Shown piece after piece: positions 6,577-15,268 of a stretch of DNA of 60,104 nucleotides. The first letter of the stretch is position 1. Each line of letters begins with the position of its first letter. The stretch comes from an uncultured Lachnospiraceae bacterium (GTDB lineage Bacteria; Bacillota; Clostridia; Lachnospirales; Lachnospiraceae): assembly GCA_947176065.1 (NCBI GenBank), contig CAMWPB010000023.1, forward strand, positions 1-60,104. The letters run 5' to 3'. Made by a program: the position numbers and the translations under genes. Below the pieces are notes generated by a model that searched no databases, was not told the origin of the DNA, and worked only from the letters and a program-made list of their open reading frames with translations.

Positions 6577-9012
6577 ATGAAATTTGGTTATTTCGATGAC
6601 GAAAAACGCGAGTATGTCATCACTACACCCAGAACCCCCTTACCCTGGATCAACTATCTGGGCTGTAAGGAATTCTTTACACTGATCTCCAACACATGCG
6701 GCGGTTACACCTTTTATAAAGATGCAAAGCTCCTTCGCATGACGCGTTACCGCTATAATGACGTACCCAATGACATCAACGGCAAATACTTCTATATCAA
6801 AGACAATGACAGCATCTGGAATCCCGGATGGAAACCGACCCAGACAGAGCTTGACAGCTACGAATGCCGCCACGGCATCGGCTACAGCCGCTTTACGGGC
6901 ATAAAAAACAAACTGGAGGCTTCTGTCCTCACTTTCATCCCCATGGATGACAACTGTGAAATCAGTCAGGTGAAGCTGACCAACCAGAGCGACTGTGAAA
7001 AAACCGTCTCTCTCTTCTCCTATGTTGAATGGTGTCTCTGGAATGCGGACGACGATTCCCGCAATTTCCAGCGTAACCTGAGCACCGGCGAGGTGGAGGT
7101 TATCGGTTCCGCCATCTACCACAAAACAGAGTACCGCGAGCGCAGGAACCACTATGCAGTGTACTCCGTAAACGTGCCCGTAGACGGCTTTGACACAAGC
7201 CGCGATGCCTTCCTCGGCGCATACCGCGGCGCAGCGAATCCGGAAGTCGTGGAAAAAGGGCAGGCCACGAACTCTGTGGCACACGGCTGGTCTCCCATCG
7301 CTTCCCATCAGATCAACGTGACCTTACAGCCCGGTGAGAGCAAAACCTTTGTATTTGTTCTGGGCTACATAGAAAATCCCGAGGACCAGAAGTGGGAGTC
7401 GCCCGGCATCATCAACAAAAAGCCTGCCGAAGCAATGCTCTCCAAATATCGGACCGACGCGGATGTGGATCAGGCTTTTGCCGCGCTGAACGCATACTGG
7501 AACGAATTGTTGTCCAAGTACACCGTGAAGTCCTCCAACGACAAGGTAGACCGCATGGTCAACATATGGAACCAGTATCAGTGTATGGTGACCTTTAACA
7601 TGTCCCGCTCCGCATCCTACTACGAATCCGGCATCGGACGCGGCATGGGATTCCGCGATTCCTGTCAGGATCTGTTGGGCTTCGTGCATCTGATTCCCGA
7701 CCGCGCAAGGCAGCGTATCATTGACATTGCCTCCACTCAGTTTGAGGACGGCAGCGCTTACCATCAGTACCAGCCCCTCACCAAGAAGGGCAATTCCGAT
7801 ATCGGCAGCGGCTTCAACGACGACCCGCTCTGGCTCATTGCCGGCACCTCCGCCTATGTGCGCGAAACCGGGGACACCACCATTTTAACCGAGATGGTTC
7901 CCTTTGACAACAACGAGTCTCTCGCAAAACCTTTGCTGGAGCACCTGAAACGTTCCTTTGACTACATCGTGACGCACAAGGGCCCCCATGCGCTGCCCCT
8001 GATCGGCCGCGCCGACTGGAACGACTGCCTGAACTTAAACTGCTTCTCCGAGCATCCGGGCGAATCCTTCCAGACATTCGGTCCCTCCGAAGGACCTGTG
8101 GCAGAATCCGTATTTATCGCCGGTATGTTTGTCAAGTACGGGGAAGAATATGCGCAGTTATGCGAGCTGATGGACAATCAGGCGGAGGCGGATTACGCCC
8201 GCGCAGAGGTACAGAAAATGTATGACGCCGTATTGAAGGACGGCTGGGACGGAGACTGGTTCGTCCGCGCTTACGACGCTTATGGCAAAAAAATCGGTTC
8301 CAAAGAATGCGAGGAAGGACAGATTTATATTGAATCCAACGGTTTCTGCCCCCTTGCAGGCATCGGCGTGAAGGAAGGGCTTGCCGAAAAGGCGCTTGAC
8401 TCCGTGAAGGAAAAGCTGGATACACAGTACGGCGTGATGATCCTGCAGCCCGCCTACACCAGATATCATCTGGAGCTGGGCGAAATCTCCTCCTATCCGC
8501 CCGGATACAAAGAGAACGCGGGTATTTTCTGCCACAACAACCCCTGGGTTTCCATCGCGGAAACCGTAATCGGACGCGGCGACAGGGCTTTCGAAATTTA
8601 TCAGAAAACCTGTCCTGCCTATGTGGAAGAGATCAGCGAAATCCACCGCACAGAGCCTTATGTCTATTCCCAGATGGTAGCCGGAGCCGACGCGTACACC
8701 CCCGGCGAGGCAAAGAACAGCTGGCTTACGGGCACGGCGGCATGGACTTTCGTGAACGTGTCCCAGCACATTCTCGGCGTGTACCCTACCCACAAGGGAC
8801 TTAGCATTGATCCCTGTGTGCCCAAGGGCTTCGGCGACTTTACCTTAACCCGTAAATTCCGCGAAGGCACCTACAATATCAAAGTAGTAAATCCCGACAA
8901 CGTGGAGAAGGGCGTGAAGTCCCTCACCGTGGACGGACAGGCCGTGGAAGGATGCGTGGTTCCGTATGTGGCGGGAAAGGCTGAATATGATGTAATCGTG
9001 ACTATGGGTTAG
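6577..9012 (+). CDS. cbp: cellobiose phosphorylase (GH94)
   Basis: An 811-residue cytoplasmic enzyme that splits cellobiose with phosphate into alpha-glucose 1-phosphate and glucose, saving one ATP. From memory it runs nearly collinear with Clostridium thermocellum Cbp, also 811 residues. It shows the N-terminal beta-sandwich start [16 protein letters not shown], the linker region with [15 protein letters not shown], and the (alpha/alpha)6 barrel with the general-acid Asp in [10 protein letters not shown]. The start at 6577 has AAAGGAGAA upstream; the open frame extends 54 codons further 5' but that part overlaps the promoter and operator. No transporter gene is adjacent, so import of cellobiose must be encoded elsewhere. 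Confidence 0.96.
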   Translation: MKFGYFDDEKREYVITTPRTPLPWINYLGCKEFFTLISNTCGGYTFYKDAKLLRMTRYRYNDVPNDINGKYFYIKDNDSIWNPGWKPTQTELDSYECRHGIGYSRFTGIKNKLEASVLTFIPMDDNCEISQVKLTNQSDCEKTVSLFSYVEWCLWNADDDSRNFQRNLSTGEVEVIGSAIYHKTEYRERRNHYAVYSVNVPVDGFDTSRDAFLGAYRGAANPEVVEKGQATNSVAHGWSPIASHQINVTLQPGESKTFVFVLGYIENPEDQKWESPGIINKKPAEAMLSKYRTDADVDQAFAALNAYWNELLSKYTVKSSNDKVDRMVNIWNQYQCMVTFNMSRSASYYESGIGRGMGFRDSCQDLLGFVHLIPDRARQRIIDIASTQFEDGSAYHQYQPLTKKGNSDIGSGFNDDPLWLIAGTSAYVRETGDTTILTEMVPFDNNESLAKPLLEHLKRSFDYIVTHKGPHALPLIGRADWNDCLNLNCFSEHPGESFQTFGPSEGPVAESVFIAGMFVKYGEEYAQLCELMDNQAEADYARAEVQKMYDAVLKDGWDGDWFVRAYDAYGKKIGSKECEEGQIYIESNGFCPLAGIGVKEGLAEKALDSVKEKLDTQYGVMILQPAYTRYHLELGEISSYPPGYKENAGIFCHNNPWVSIAETVIGRGDRAFEIYQKTCPAYVEEISEIHRTEPYVYSQMVAGADAYTPGEAKNSWLTGTAAWTFVNVSQHILGVYPTHKGLSIDPCVPKGFGDFTLTRKFREGTYNIKVVNPDNVEKGVKSLTVDGQAVEGCVVPYVAGKAEYDVIVTMG

Positions 9013-9030
9013 TCATAATTATAAGTAGAA

Positions 9031-9071
9031 GAGGGAAATCGGTTCCATAGATATCAGAACCGATTTCCCTC
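9031..9071 (+). terminator. terminator of cellobiose phosphorylase
   Basis: A 15-bp perfect stem GAGGGAAATCGGTTC with its complement around an 11-nt loop, followed by TTTCCTTTAG, 18 nt after the stop codon. Confidence 0.88.
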
Positions 9072-9198
9072 TTTCCTTTAGAACTATTGCGTTCAGAACA
9101 TAATACATGATATTGTAGGTCAAATTTTCCTGACCACTAGTTTCAAAAAAAGCTTGTCTTCCCTAAAAATTTGTGACAAAATAAATCTTGTGAACTCT

Positions 9199-9210
9199 TA
9201 CCCTCGGGTA
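9199..9210 (+). promoter_or_regulatory. MerR-type operator candidate in the merR promoter
   Basis: The palindrome TACCCTCGGGTA lies after a TTGTGA (-35 candidate) and before TTTAGG, giving the elongated ~19-nt spacer with internal dyad that MerR regulators act on. This suggests autoregulation of the gene at 9270. Confidence 0.5.
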
Positions 9211-9269
9211 TAGTTTAGGAAGAAGTCAGATAAGCAACAATTAGAAAAAGGATTTTGAGGAAACAAGCT

Positions 9270-10100
9270 ATGAGTCAGTACATGTCTATCGGAAAAGTAT
9301 CAAAACTAAAGAATGTAAGCATCAAATCTCTGCGTTACTACGACCAGATCGGGATTCTCAAACCGGCCTTTGTGAACACGGAGACAAACTACCGCTATTA
9401 TACCAAAGAACAGCTCTATCTTCTTGACGCGATCACAGTATGTATCAAGCTGGGAATCCCTTTAAAGGATCTAAATAACTATGTGGAAGGCGCCTCCATC
9501 AATCTGCAGAAGCTTCTCTATGACGGCAAGATTCTGGCGGAGCAGAAAATTCTGGATATCCACAACTGCCTTGCCACCCTGCAGGAAACGCTGCAGAATA
9601 TGGGAAGCCCCGTGACAGGCCTTGCCAAAATCCCGGAAAGCAAGAGCGGCATCCTGCTGCCCGACGGCTACTACCACAACGAGATTGTAACCCGGAAAAT
9701 GCTGACAGTGCCTCTGGAGGAAATGGATATCCCCAAATATTACGGCCAGCATATCCTGAAGCTTTTCGTCACCGCCCAGCAGATGGGCACAGTGGTAGCC
9801 TATCCTTCCGGCGTACTGCATGAATACCGGAACGGCAAATACCAGCGGCATATGTTTCTCACAATCACCGGGGACGCACCGTCTGCCCCGGCTTCCGGGC
9901 AGAGTGTCCGCACCATCGGCAAAGGAGATTTTGCCTGCCGCAGAATCTCTACCCACGTGACAGACTTTGAAACCATCCGGGAAGAAATGAAAGAAGTGAT
10001 TAAAACCGACGATTTTTACGTGATAGAAACGGATACCCTCTCCGAACAAAACAAAAAAGAAGGATACCCCTTTGAGTTAGAGTATCCGCTGTCCAGTTGA
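9270..10100 (+). CDS. MerR-family transcriptional regulator with effector domain
   Basis: A 276-residue regulator. Residues 1-75 form a MerR winged helix (YMSIGKVSKLKNVSIKSLRYYDQIGILKP), followed by a coiled-coil dimerisation helix (about 80-120) and a C-terminal domain (125-275) in the position of the GyrI/BmrR drug-binding fold. Such proteins sense hydrophobic or cationic compounds and activate an exporter, but no exporter is adjacent, so its target is unknown. I start at 9270 where a TGAGGA site is upstream. The TGA stop at 10098-10100 touches the first base of the structured repeat at 10101. Confidence 0.85.
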   Translation: MSQYMSIGKVSKLKNVSIKSLRYYDQIGILKPAFVNTETNYRYYTKEQLYLLDAITVCIKLGIPLKDLNNYVEGASINLQKLLYDGKILAEQKILDIHNCLATLQETLQNMGSPVTGLAKIPESKSGILLPDGYYHNEIVTRKMLTVPLEEMDIPKYYGQHILKLFVTAQQMGTVVAYPSGVLHEYRNGKYQRHMFLTITGDAPSAPASGQSVRTIGKGDFACRRISTHVTDFETIREEMKEVIKTDDFYVIETDTLSEQNKKEGYPFELEYPLSS

Positions 10101-10221
10101 GCAGTGCACAGACGCAAGATGGAAAAATGGCAGCTTGCTGACAATTTTTCCAGACTGCGGATGTATAGGGCGAAGCCCGCGAGCGAGGAAAACCGCAGGT
10201 TTTTCGAGCGCCGCGCACTGC
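10101..10221 (+). repeat. structured dispersed repeat, family R, copy 1
   Basis: A 121-nt element closed by GCAGTGC (10101-10107) and GCACTGC (10215-10221). Inside are a hairpin GGAAAAAT/ATTTTTCC with an inner CAG/CTG helix, a hairpin GGGC-GAA-GCCC, and a hairpin GGAAAACC-GCA-GGTTTTTC. The same four helices recur with paired substitutions at 34303-34421 on the minus strand. It starts at the stop codon of the MerR gene and lies between convergent genes. Confidence 0.75.
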
Positions 10222-10246
10222 GAGGATGGTAAGCGCGAAGCGCGCC

Positions 10247-11089
10247 CTACCCCCGCTTCAACCGATACAGCACCGACTCATACGGCACGCCCTCCGCAGG
10301 CGGCGTCCCAAGCTCCAGCGCTTTTTCAATACACTGCTTTACGAAGCCGGACGCCTTCCTGACGGATTTGTCGAAGGGTACGCCGTTTACCGCATCCGCC
10401 GCGATCACCGCGGAAAACACATCTCCCGTGCTGCAACGCTCCTCCCCTGCCCTGTGAACACGGATCAGTCGTGCCACCGGGCTTTCCGGGGCTGTTTTCA
10501 CATAGACATAGTTCGCGATATATTCCCCCTGCGGAATCCCTGTAATGACAACATGGGAGGGCCCCATCGCCGAAAGACATTCCGCCATTTCAAAAAGTTC
10601 CGTTCTTTTCCATCCCTTCTCTTTATAGGAAATACCCGCAAGATGGCAGGCCTCCGTCAGATTCGGTGTAATGATATCCGCCAGTGCAACCAGCTTTCTC
10701 AGCTCTGTACACAACTCTACCGTATAGGCAGAGTATAATTTACCGTGATCTCCCATTACCGGGTCTACGATTACAAGCGTACCTTCCCGCGAAAACTCCT
10801 GAACAAACTTTCTCACAATTCCAATCTGCCTGACAGAACCCAGATATCCCGTGGCTATGCCGTCAAATTTTTGCTGAAGGCCAATCTTTTCCCAGCTTTC
10901 GATATACGCTTCCATTCGGTCTGTGTAATCATCCTTAAAAAAGTCCGGAAAAGCCGTGTTGCTTGAAAAGATGGAGGTAATCAGAGGACATGCCTGCACT
11001 CCCATATAAGAAATAATCGGAAGAAGCACCGTCATGGCGCATCTTCCGTATCCCGCAATATCGTTGATAACCGCTATTCTTTTCTGCAT
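10247..11089 (-). CDS. pyridoxal/pyridoxamine kinase (ribokinase fold)
   Basis: A 280-residue PdxY/PdxK-like kinase that phosphorylates vitamin B6 vitamers to feed pyridoxal phosphate salvage. The start MQKRIAVINDIAGYGRCAM, the substrate-binding NTAF near residue 46, DPVMGD near 109 and ITPN near 140 match the family. The catalytic loop reads CSTGDVFSA where GTGD is usual; the catalytic Asp is kept. Upstream lies structured repeat A, and the stop converges on the MerR gene and repeat R. A riboswitch or partner gene is not seen. Confidence 0.9.
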   Translation of the reverse strand: MQKRIAVINDIAGYGRCAMTVLLPIISYMGVQACPLITSIFSSNTAFPDFFKDDYTDRMEAYIESWEKIGLQQKFDGIATGYLGSVRQIGIVRKFVQEFSREGTLVIVDPVMGDHGKLYSAYTVELCTELRKLVALADIITPNLTEACHLAGISYKEKGWKRTELFEMAECLSAMGPSHVVITGIPQGEYIANYVYVKTAPESPVARLIRVHRAGEERCSTGDVFSAVIAADAVNGVPFDKSVRKASGFVKQCIEKALELGTPPAEGVPYESVLYRLKRG

Positions 11090-11154
11090 CGGTCTCTCTG
11101 CTGCTCCTGTTCCCTAAAAACATTTTTCTTTGCGCTGTTTTTTCATCTATACTC

Positions 11155-11263
11155 GCAAACCCGCGCTTTCAGCGCTTCCTGCCCGATTCCATCGGACGTT
11201 TGCTCGTTAATGGCGCAGAAAAAACAAATGCCGCCTACGGCGTCGCTTGTTTTTTTTCTGCGC
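11155..11263 (-). repeat. structured dispersed repeat, family A, copy 1
   Basis: GCAAAC (11155-11160) pairs with GTTTGC (11198-11203) around two inner hairpins (GCGC/GCGC and CCGAT/ATCGG), and GCGCAGAAAAAACAA pairs with TTGTTTTTTTTCTGCGC (11213-11227 with 11247-11263). A second copy lies at 40357-40472. On the minus strand it follows the gene at 11301 and precedes the pyridoxal kinase; the T-rich second hairpin could terminate transcription. Confidence 0.7.
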
Positions 11264-11300
11264 TCATTATATCACCGTTCCTCTTACGGAGGCAAGCAGA

Positions 11301-11957
11301 TTACCCGATAAATTCCTTCTCCCGTTTCTCTTCTATCCCGCGCGCTTCCTCTGCACTGACCACACCGACGGCCTCGCCCACAGTCTGTCCGCCGCCGTCT
11401 TCACCGCCGTCTTTCTCCTGACCCCGGCCGTTTTTCACCAGCTCATCCTGCATTCGGTCAATCTGGCTTAAAGCCTCTCTGGACTGCTTGACCTCCTGAA
11501 TCTTCTTGAGAATCGCGTTTAAATCTTCCGGCGAAAACAGGTCCAGACACTTCATCAGACTGGTCATATCGTTGAGATCCACATTGACCGTACCCACAGA
11601 GGTGTCCACATGAATCCAGTCCGGGTTTGAACTGCCTCCGATGGTGATACTGTTTCCATACAATGTGTCTTTGCAGATGGAAATATGGACGCCGTTATGC
11701 CAGAAATCCTGAGTCACCGGATTTCCCGCCGTAGGCTCATCCATCTGCCGCAGCATAATGCCAATAGAGTCGTTCGCGCTGTAATGCTCTCCCGACGCCG
11801 CATACTCGTCTGCGCGCTTTAATTTTGCAGCAAAACTGTCCGGGTCAGCACTCCCCTCCATCCTTGTCATCTTCAACTTATCCGCAGACCTCATCTGCTT
11901 TTCCAGCCACTCCGCTGTATTGTATGATGTATTTACTGTTTTGTAACCGTAAATCAT
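11301..11957 (-). CDS. unknown protein, third gene of an ECF sigma operon
   Basis: I do not recognise this 218-residue soluble protein. Residues 60-165 look like a compact domain (HNGVHISICKDTLYGNSITIG, then IHVDTSVGTVNVDLND) and the C-terminal 60 residues are charged and low-complexity (Glu, Lys, Gly-rich). No signal peptide or membrane segment is present. The start at 11957 (MIYGYK) lies 4 nt beyond the stop of the preceding gene; a start further upstream would overlap it. Co-transcription with the sigma factor at 12966 is likely. Confidence 0.7.
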   Translation of the reverse strand: MIYGYKTVNTSYNTAEWLEKQMRSADKLKMTRMEGSADPDSFAAKLKRADEYAASGEHYSANDSIGIMLRQMDEPTAGNPVTQDFWHNGVHISICKDTLYGNSITIGGSSNPDWIHVDTSVGTVNVDLNDMTSLMKCLDLFSPEDLNAILKKIQEVKQSREALSQIDRMQDELVKNGRGQEKDGGEDGGGQTVGEAVGVVSAEEARGIEEKREKEFIG

Positions 11958-11961
11958 ATCC

Positions 11962-12474
11962 TTATGCCTCCTCCATTGTCTCAAGCGCAAACCGTTCGAT
12001 CACGTGCTCCGTCTGCCCCTGCACCTTTGCCATCTCTACCTGATAAGCCTCAATTCTGCCGTCCTCATACTTCGCCTCCACATAGACCCGGGGTTCCGCC
12101 CCCTCCTCACGCTTACCTTTCAGCGTGTAGCCTTCCGTTACGGCAATCCTCACATGATCGCTCTCCTCGTAGCTCATATGTCTCACCTCCACAGCCTGTA
12201 GGGTTTCCTGTGTCGCTGCGGCGTTCACACGGATGCCCTGCGCCGCGCCGATCCTTCCCATGCTCATCTTCTCCGCCTTCGGTTTCGCACCGGTCTGTAT
12301 ATCTGCGGCGTTCTGTTTCGACTCTGTCTCGGAAGCTGTGGCGGTCTGCTTTTCCTGATCCCGGTTCTTCAGGTTCTGCAAAAGACTCTCCTGAAAACCC
12401 TCCGCACGCCCGGTCTTCCTCTTTTTCTGATAAGCCGGCGTTCCGCTCTGTCCCTGTACCTCCTGTATTCCCAT
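11962..12474 (-). CDS. unknown protein following an ECF sigma factor
   Basis: An unrecognised 170-residue soluble protein. Residues 1-75 are polar and probably disordered (Gln, Lys, Glu, Thr-rich); residues 95-170 look folded, with alternating strands such as DHVRIAVTEGYTLKG and PRVYVEAKYEDGRIEAYQVEM. It starts 3 nt after the sigma-factor stop and ends 4 nt before the next gene. Its place is where an anti-sigma factor is usual, but it lacks a membrane segment and a zinc-binding HxxxCxxC motif, so I do not call it one. Confidence 0.7.
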   Translation of the reverse strand: MGIQEVQGQSGTPAYQKKRKTGRAEGFQESLLQNLKNRDQEKQTATASETESKQNAADIQTGAKPKAEKMSMGRIGAAQGIRVNAAATQETLQAVEVRHMSYEESDHVRIAVTEGYTLKGKREEGAEPRVYVEAKYEDGRIEAYQVEMAKVQGQTEHVIERFALETMEEA

Positions 12475-12477
12475 GTT

Positions 12478-12966
12478 CTACGGCCTCCCTTCCGTCAGAA
12501 TTTTCTTTACCTCTTCCCTGCCCCTGCGCAGCCTCGTCTTGATCGTCCCCTCCTTTTCATTGAGAATCCCCGCGATCTCATGGATCGAATAATCCTCATA
12601 GTAGAAAAGGTAGATCGGATTCCTGTAATGTACAGGCAGCCGCAGCACCGCCTCAAGCGTTTCGTCGTCCTTGACCTGATAAGGCAGATAAATATTTTTA
12701 GCCGTATTCTCAAAGGACTCATTCCATGGAACCGTCCTTTGATACCAGCCGCTCTTTAAAATGTCCAGACAAATATGAATGGTGGTCCGTATCAGCCAGG
12801 CCTTCTCATGTTCCTTATTCTGAATCGGCTTTTCATCCTTCATGTAACGCAGAAAGGCTTCCTGCACCGCATCCTCGGCATCCGCCCGGTTCTTTATATT
12901 AGAGAAGGCAACCCGATACAGCATGGCCCGATACTCCTCCACCAGATAGCTCCACTCCTGCTCCAT
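12478..12966 (-). CDS. ECF-type RNA polymerase sigma factor
   Basis: A 162-residue group IV sigma factor. Region 2 (about 8-75) carries the core-binding DAEDAVQEAFLRYM segment, and region 4 (about 100-155) carries the helix-turn-helix YSIHEIAGILNEKEGTIKTRLRRGREEVKKIL. Length is normal. It heads an operon with two unknown soluble proteins. A GAGGGG site sits unusually close to the ATG, so the start may be a few codons off. No cognate promoter could be identified by eye. Confidence 0.92.
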   Translation of the reverse strand: MEQEWSYLVEEYRAMLYRVAFSNIKNRADAEDAVQEAFLRYMKDEKPIQNKEHEKAWLIRTTIHICLDILKSGWYQRTVPWNESFENTAKNIYLPYQVKDDETLEAVLRLPVHYRNPIYLFYYEDYSIHEIAGILNEKEGTIKTRLRRGREEVKKILTEGRP

Positions 12967-13112
12967 CCCCTCATGCTTCCTTTTGTTAGTCTATAGATAT
13001 CCATATCTTAGCATAACTGCCCACAATTATGATGATCATCTATTATTATACTTCTTCTTTCTCCCTCCTATCTACAATACGATTGAAAACGGCAAAAAGT
13101 TTCACCTCATGC

Positions 13113-13146
13113 AAAAGACTCCCTGTATTTCACAGAGAGTCTCTTT
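13113..13146 (-). terminator. terminator of the second ECF module
   Basis: On the minus strand AGACTCTCTGT pairs with ACAGGGAGTCT around a short AT-rich loop (one G-U pair), with flanking A and T runs, ending TCTTTTGC. It lies 17 nt after the stop at 13163. Confidence 0.75.
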
Positions 13147-13162
13147 ATGACACAGTTGTCGT

Positions 13163-13948
13163 TTATTTGCTTCCGATGATTTCCTCCGCCATATCCAGCA
13201 TTTCCTCGGCGCCAATATTTAAGTCGAATCCCAGAAGCTGGTAGCGGATGCCGTCCTTATCCCAAGTCACCGTATGGCTCTGGTGCACTTCAACCTTTGC
13301 ACTTCCGACAGAGATATAACAATCGCCTCTTGCTTCCCCCGCCTTATCCTCCTCTGTCAGCACATAGTCGGGGGGTACCTGTTTGTTCGTAATCATATCA
13401 TAGTAAGCCGTGATATCCCCACATACTCTTGTCGCATCAGGCGTCTCTTCACTCGCCGGCATCTCCACAGGCTTTTCAATGATAAGGCAGATATCCTCCT
13501 CTCCGCTCTTTCCATATTCAATCATCATACTCTTGAAGGTATAGACCACATTGCTCTCCGCGTCTTTTCCCTGCACGTCATCCACGGACATACTCTCAAA
13601 CCGATAGCCGTTTGAAAATTTTTCCACTACATCCACCGCATATCCAAGCTCCTGCTCCATTTCAGGAAGTTTGCCGAAATCTCTGCAGGCGTTCTGCAGA
13701 TAGTGGTGGCTCGACAAAGATACCGCGTGCCCTGCTGCAGCCACACCGCCGGATACAAGCAGACATACCGCCGCCACACCGACCACCAGTTTCTTTACAG
13801 ACAAATGTTTCATATTTTCTGCCTCCTTTTCGCTCTCCAGAATCTTTTCGTCGATTCTGTCCTTCAGCGCGCGGGAGGCGGTAATGCTGTCGCATTCCAA
13901 GGCCAACACATCTTTTATTTTTTCTTCCCAGACTTCTCTTTTCTTCAT
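13163..13948 (-). CDS. membrane-anchored putative anti-sigma factor
   Basis: A 261-residue protein with a charged cytoplasmic N terminus (1-50, containing an ALKDRID helix), one membrane segment (about 53-74, VVGVAAVCLLVSGGVAAAG) and an extracytoplasmic C-terminal domain (80-261). This layout and its place 71 nt downstream of an ECF sigma gene suggest an anti-sigma factor that holds the sigma at the membrane; no zinc-type HxxxCxxC motif is seen, so this is inference from context. The outer domain resembles none that I can name with confidence. Confidence 0.65.
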   Translation of the reverse strand: MKKREVWEEKIKDVLALECDSITASRALKDRIDEKILESEKEAENMKHLSVKKLVVGVAAVCLLVSGGVAAAGHAVSLSSHHYLQNACRDFGKLPEMEQELGYAVDVVEKFSNGYRFESMSVDDVQGKDAESNVVYTFKSMMIEYGKSGEEDICLIIEKPVEMPASEETPDATRVCGDITAYYDMITNKQVPPDYVLTEEDKAGEARGDCYISVGSAKVEVHQSHTVTWDKDGIRYQLLGFDLNIGAEEMLDMAEEIIGSK

Positions 13949-14019
13949 ATGCCACCTCTTTTTTCAGAATACGCCGACAAGCGCTTTTCCCCGTTGAAAC
14001 AGTCCGTCTTTTTGCCTGC

Positions 14020-14562
14020 TCACAGCCCCATATCCCTTTCCAGTTTTCCGCGCAGGGATTTTCTGGCCGTATGCAGCCTCGACTTGACCGTCCCCTCAAA
14101 GACACCCAGCATGGCCGCTATTTCACTGACGCTGCACTCCTGATAATAGTACAGGGTTACCACCGTCCGCTGTTTAATGGGAAGCGCCCTGACTGCCCCG
14201 GCGATTCTTTCCGCCTCCTCCCGCGCAATCATGTCCTCTTCGAAGGAAATGTCCCGACTTTTGTCGGCCTTTTGCAGAATCTCCTCGTCAGGCAGCTCCC
14301 TGCTCTTCTTTTTGGCGCTCTTATAAGCCGTCCGCACAAGAATCTGCATCATCCACGCCTTGAATCCGCCCTCGTTTTTCAGTTCCCGACAGTGCAGCCA
14401 GACCTTCACGAAGGTGTCCTGTACTGCGTCTTCACTGTCGGAAAGATTTCCTGTGATCAGATATGCCGTGCGCAATGCCATATTCTTATACTTTTCATAG
14501 AGCAGGTCAAAGGAAGTCCTGTCACCCTCCTTCAGCCGCCTCACCAAAGCCTCTTCTGTCAA
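14020..14562 (-). CDS. ECF-type RNA polymerase sigma factor, TTG start
   Basis: A 180-residue ECF sigma factor. Region 2 includes SDSEDAVQDTFVKVWLHCR (about 42-60) and region 4 includes SVSEIAAMLGVFEGTVKSRL (about 142-161). The only start that keeps region 2 whole is a TTG at 14560-14562, preceded by GGAGG at a normal distance; there is no good ATG. It is followed by the membrane-anchored protein at 13163, its likely inhibitor. This is a second, separate ECF module from that at 12966. Confidence 0.9.
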   Translation of the reverse strand: MTEEALVRRLKEGDRTSFDLLYEKYKNMALRTAYLITGNLSDSEDAVQDTFVKVWLHCRELKNEGGFKAWMMQILVRTAYKSAKKKSRELPDEEILQKADKSRDISFEEDMIAREEAERIAGAVRALPIKQRTVVTLYYYQECSVSEIAAMLGVFEGTVKSRLHTARKSLRGKLERDMGL

Positions 14563-14679
14563 TCTGCCTTTCCTCCGCGTTTCCTGTTACGTTCCACGGC
14601 GCATGCTTTGCACCCGCCGTTTCCGATGCATCTGTATATAAGAGTCCCCGGGCAGGGATATGGTTCATTTTTACAAGAA

Positions 14680-14704
14680 AAGGAACCCTGATACAGGGTT
14701 CCTT
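14680..14704 (-). terminator. terminator of the DUF4190 operon
   Basis: AAGGAACCCTG and CAGGGTTCCTT form a perfect stem with a tight loop, followed on the minus strand by TTCTTG. It lies about 30 nt after the stop at 14734. Confidence 0.82.
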
Positions 14705-14733
14705 GCAATAACAGTATATTAAATTTTCGACGC

Positions 14734-15243
14734 TTACAGAAGCATCATACCCAACGCAAAGAAGTAGAAAAAGATCAGCGTCAGGATGCTTGCAAGAACG
14801 GAAAGAATCAGTCCCGCAATCGCCAGTCCTTTTCCGCCAAATCCCTTGACAAGGGAAACGATACCGCAGATCAGGCCTGCCAGACATAGCCCGATATCCA
14901 CACCGGGGAACCAGAAAAGAATCAGGCCGAGAATACCACATACAAGCGCCGCTACCGACGTTCCATGGGTCTTATCCGGCACGGCATCATACACCACCGC
15001 CTTCACCGGCTGTCCGAAATTCTGCTGGTTGTACTGCTGCTGCGCGCCGTAGGGTACCTGATTATACTGGGGCGCCTGACCATACGCATTCTGGCCATAC
15101 TGCTGCTGGTTTGCGTAAGGCTGGCCATTCTGCGGTGCGCTCACGAAAGGCTGCTCATTCTGACCGTACTGCTGTCCGCCGTCCGTTCCCTGATTATTAT
15201 TATAGTTTCCGTCATTATATCCGTAATTTTGATTCTCATCCAT
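14734..15243 (-). CDS. DUF4190-type membrane protein with Gln/Asn/Tyr-rich tail
   Basis: A 169-residue protein. Residues 1-80 are low-complexity and rich in Gln, Asn, Tyr and Gly (QQYGQN-type segments), and residues 88-169 carry a DUF4190-like pair of membrane helices with the glycine-rich middle (ICGIVSLVKGFGGKGLAIAGLILS). Such proteins are common in Firmicutes and have no settled function. I start at 15243 because a GGGGGTGG site precedes it; an earlier start at 15291 would overlap the upstream gene. Confidence 0.75.
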   Translation of the reverse strand: MDENQNYGYNDGNYNNNQGTDGGQQYGQNEQPFVSAPQNGQPYANQQQYGQNAYGQAPQYNQVPYGAQQQYNQQNFGQPVKAVVYDAVPDKTHGTSVAALVCGILGLILFWFPGVDIGLCLAGLICGIVSLVKGFGGKGLAIAGLILSVLASILTLIFFYFFALGMMLL

Positions 15244-15268
15244 CGTTATGCTCCACCCCCTTCTGTCC

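Noticed and set aside
9100..9198. Possible riboswitch before the MerR gene
   Set aside because: Only AT-rich sequence with no persistent stems by eye.
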